Shown here: positions 61,401 to 61,756 of the stretch, piece by piece
Layout of the letters: each line of letters begins with the position of its first letter
Numbering within the stretch: position 1 is the first letter of the stretch
Assembly (NCBI GenBank): GCA_002407855.1
Contig: DHPF01000010.1
Location: forward strand, 1 to 61,756
Direction of reading: 5' to 3'
Source of the DNA: Bacteroidales bacterium UBA5371
GTDB lineage: Bacteria; Bacteroidota; Bacteroidia; Bacteroidales; P3
Length of the DNA stretch: 61,756 nt
The notes under the pieces: generated by a model
The model's input: the letters and a program-made list of their open reading frames with translations, nothing else
What the model was told of the DNA's origin: nothing
Databases searched by the model: none
Position numbers and translations under genes: made by a program

Positions 61401-61756
61401 TGATAGTTTTTCTGGGTATACAACAAAACTTGTTTCTCCTCTTTTAGATATTTCAGGATTAGCTACACCTTACGTTAGTTTCTGGCATCTACAAGAAGCT
61501 TGGGGATCTGACCAAGATGAGTTAAAAGTATTCTACAGAGCAAGTGCAGATAGTGCATGGACACAGTTAGCATACTATACTTCTAATATTTCATCATGGC
61601 AATTAGATTCAGTTGCTTTACCTTCAGCATCTTCAACCTATCAAATAGCTTTTGAAGGAATTCAAAATTATGGATATGGAGTTGGATTAGACGATGTAAC
61701 AGTATACGACCCAAGTGGCATCACCTGCACACCTCCAACCAACCTAACCTCAGTTC
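55495..61756 (+). CDS. Giant secreted fibronectin III/cleaved-adhesin repeat protein, 3' end missing
   Basis: The frame from ATG 55495 stays open to the window end (2,087 codons, incomplete). A signal peptide (LLAIVFAIQGWSQ) is followed by alternating modules: cleaved-adhesin/choice-of-anchor-J domains with motifs such as FPWTEGFE, LISPKI and RLDDVEIS, and fibronectin III modules beginning CPKPTALSAS, CMRPTNLIVS, CPNVYGLIAQ, CGMPYGLAMD, CPRPHNVHV, CARPTDLTYV and CTPPTNLTSV. At least seven such pairs are visible. Cleaved-adhesin domains occur in gingipains; here no peptidase domain is seen in the part available. It is probably a type IX cargo whose sorting signal lies beyond the window. Large tandem repeats at the protein level suggest adhesion. 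Confidence 0.88.
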   Translation, partial: MKKVLYFLLAIVFAIQGWSQTTLNEGFEGTTFPPEDWTKITTQGTVSWGRYTSSSPRGTASASVSYESPNHTNYLITPKLNVTAGLDTISFWVKCPNYYSGTTLSILVSTTDNDVSSFSTTSLLSLSNNSITTTWTKHSVALTDYVGQDIYVAFKVVDTDGLRVMLDDVTGPNLFVPTCPKPTALSASNPTTTGVDLGWTDATGSTWNIQYMLNSETDWANATTISGVSNPYTFTTLNPSTVYKARVQTDCGTEQSEWSSVITFATACDAITTFPWTEGFETASWSPAIFPGNALAPLCWTNINKGSGSTNIWSRGTTAHTGTGAAQMYTDNNSQNNDWLISPKITLTGNERLRFWAQNYSATTSEVDEISIWISDGIITSIDTTNMGVYDSIQGFTQVFQTGIPIGAWQQYEVNLSQYSGDRYIAFVRRNTPNNGYYLRLDDVEISELPTCMRPTNLIVSSISTTGAEISWVNGSSADASWWLYYKQGSATDFDSIQINSNPYLIQSFIPSSSYQIYLKTDCSVEVSEASNLVSFQTLCEAIDGLTDLPWNEGFEGITANNQLPACWSATNLGTYTYTQTSNYNSYNRNARTGTKSAYFKWSCNDKFVTPIFNLYAGQSYDFSFWYVTDEYSGWQNLKAGVREANNPTAIQTIGTPLTNITNSTYEIYLGTFTPSADGLYEFTIECQADGNPYYLTIDDISLSVTPDCPNVYGLIAQPATTSSVSVNWNDEGDEGDGYVIAYASNLAAPFDPTTATTVTIPTGTTLPYIIQGFNAGDSVWVAVQRGCNGNWTDAVKVNLPEFANELPLIVDFEDPTEDNIWTITNGTQTNKWYIGVPGANDSDPTDGIDERGLYISSDNGATATYSSASSSIVFVSTLVEFDNSPAFELSFDWANNGEIDWHDLNVYLMPLSIALTPGTLPNSQYQINTASLAEETSFHTFTRVFDGSYSNSVKQLVFAWQNDEYGNYNPPARVDNISLVAFTCGMPYGLAMDSASFNGTDVYLSWTEPQGATSWIVEYQQTGTSTWNQALAASNPYTLTGLNPGTSYQARVRSICNATDTSAISNVINFQTACVALTVPTVVEGFNTVPPSTCWERKTGILPTTVNATLTSTTSGWNSHSTPMMPSSGNHAYINIWSTSTKYWLISPTYDLGDGTIPAQIEFDAILSNYAGTGAPNTTGTDDKFAVVVSTDNGLTWNAANAFVWSNDSAATRVYNNLYPLKHIILPLFDPATSLPYTGNVKIAFYGESTVSNADNYLHIDNIELRDYEACPRPHNVHVTAFTTTDATIAFTEQGTATSWEYVYGDASIVTDPSQGTPVTETNNSFQITSLSPQTEYNVWVRANCGTEYSSWSNVLTFVTQPLPALVPYTCDFEIPYENNGWTRLSGGTNRWAFGIAAGNGPSSSNPTDTMAFYMSNDNGVSYLAPTSTVFAYTYRDIDFGTDTASYDLTFDWKCQGHIEGTSVYHGLLVYFRDPADPINLTGFPTGINDYVGLFHSQSTWQTVTKSLDRAAGVQRLMFLYFDQGYGNVPPAAIDNISIVQSACARPTDLTYVSATSSSIEVAWTNASSTDAAWRIYYRPATSTDWDSIDANSNPFIIPNLTDATEYVIYVRTDCGSAVSLESNVIRASTMQIPATIPYTCDFEELSERSSWSLSNGTATNKWFIGTAVDAMPITGHSLYVSGDNGLTNDYVNSSTSTVVATRLIEFDGSGAYTLTFDSRMGGETSWDYIKVYLVDPDTTFVGVNTTPYYGTTSYSQGIVLYNGVNAYYNNVNNPTTVVSHSIVLPHQGEAGTLKKLIFVWRNDGSGGTNPSASIDNISITPILCVSPTLTISGISENSAVATWTATENDASWYLYWKEASATDYDTIQVTGDPTAILSNLNPNTAYNAYVVLDCGADGFSDPSQVISFNTLCTTVTTFPWTEGFESGLACWSQQYTVGTIDWTNEDYYSSSTPTPAHGGQKIAYFFDDSFSGYTTKLVSPLLDISGLATPYVSFWHLQEAWGSDQDELKVFYRASADSAWTQLAYYTSNISSWQLDSVALPSASSTYQIAFEGIQNYGYGVGLDDVTVYDPSGITCTPPTNLTSV

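Overview
The window looks like a chromosomal segment of an anaerobic member of the Bacteroidota, most likely order Bacteroidales. It is AT-rich. Many genes are preceded by the Bacteroidota promoter pattern (TAnnTTTG, in several cases with TTTG about 20 bases upstream) and lack Shine-Dalgarno sequences. It carries a Bat (Bacteroides aerotolerance-type) operon, secreted proteins with type IX secretion C-terminal signals, a PorQ-like protein and lipid A genes. A 2-oxoglutarate:ferredoxin oxidoreductase and an [FeFe]-hydrogenase-like protein point to anaerobic, ferredoxin-based metabolism. All assignments come from reading the sequence; no database search was run.

Layout. 1-921: a short outer-membrane-type protein, a 21-bp repeat array and a fragment of the 3' end of rnhB. 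922-5511: an accessory segment bounded by a 170-bp perfect direct repeat of the rnhB 3' end. It holds a truncated gene, a HigBA toxin-antitoxin pair with a large inverted repeat in its promoter, a highly structured non-coding RNA or leader with a potential pseudoknot, two small membrane proteins, a protein with two GIY-YIG domains, and a P-loop ATPase with a palindromic operator-like sequence. 5494-13218 (minus strand): a housekeeping run of rnhB, purQ, a membrane protein, an L-cysteine desulfidase family protein, a thioredoxin-like protein, a SpoIID-like protein, lpxB, a small membrane protein and surE. 13300-19476 (plus): GtrA-like protein, tcdA, nucleoside kinase, TonB and an ABC-F protein. 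19700-25103 (minus): AlkD-like glycosylase, a frameshifted endonuclease/exonuclease/phosphatase protein, gcvT, LpxH-like hydrolase, DUF4369 lipoprotein and aroC. 25536-31090: korAB, a small unknown protein and the hydrogenase-like PAS protein. 31500-45269: two type IX cargo proteins, a type IIA topoisomerase B subunit, an M28 peptidase group, PorQ, a beta-barrel protein and MgtC. 45436-54086 (minus): rseC and an eight-gene moxR-bat operon. 54420-61756: an EamA transporter and the first 2,087 codons of a giant fibronectin III/adhesin protein that runs off the window.

The most striking unexplained structure is a family of short tandem arrays in most long intergenic spacers (at 634, 13856, 19599, 25255, 31123, 41247, 41531 and 54244). 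Every array has a period of 21 bp (22 bp in part of one). Unit sequences are related across loci, and many units contain a dyad such as TTAGAA-N5-TTCTAA. Arrays sit between convergent, divergent and tandem genes alike and occur in both orientations. I know of no standard feature type that fits them. The second candidate novelty is the structured RNA at about 1986-2205.
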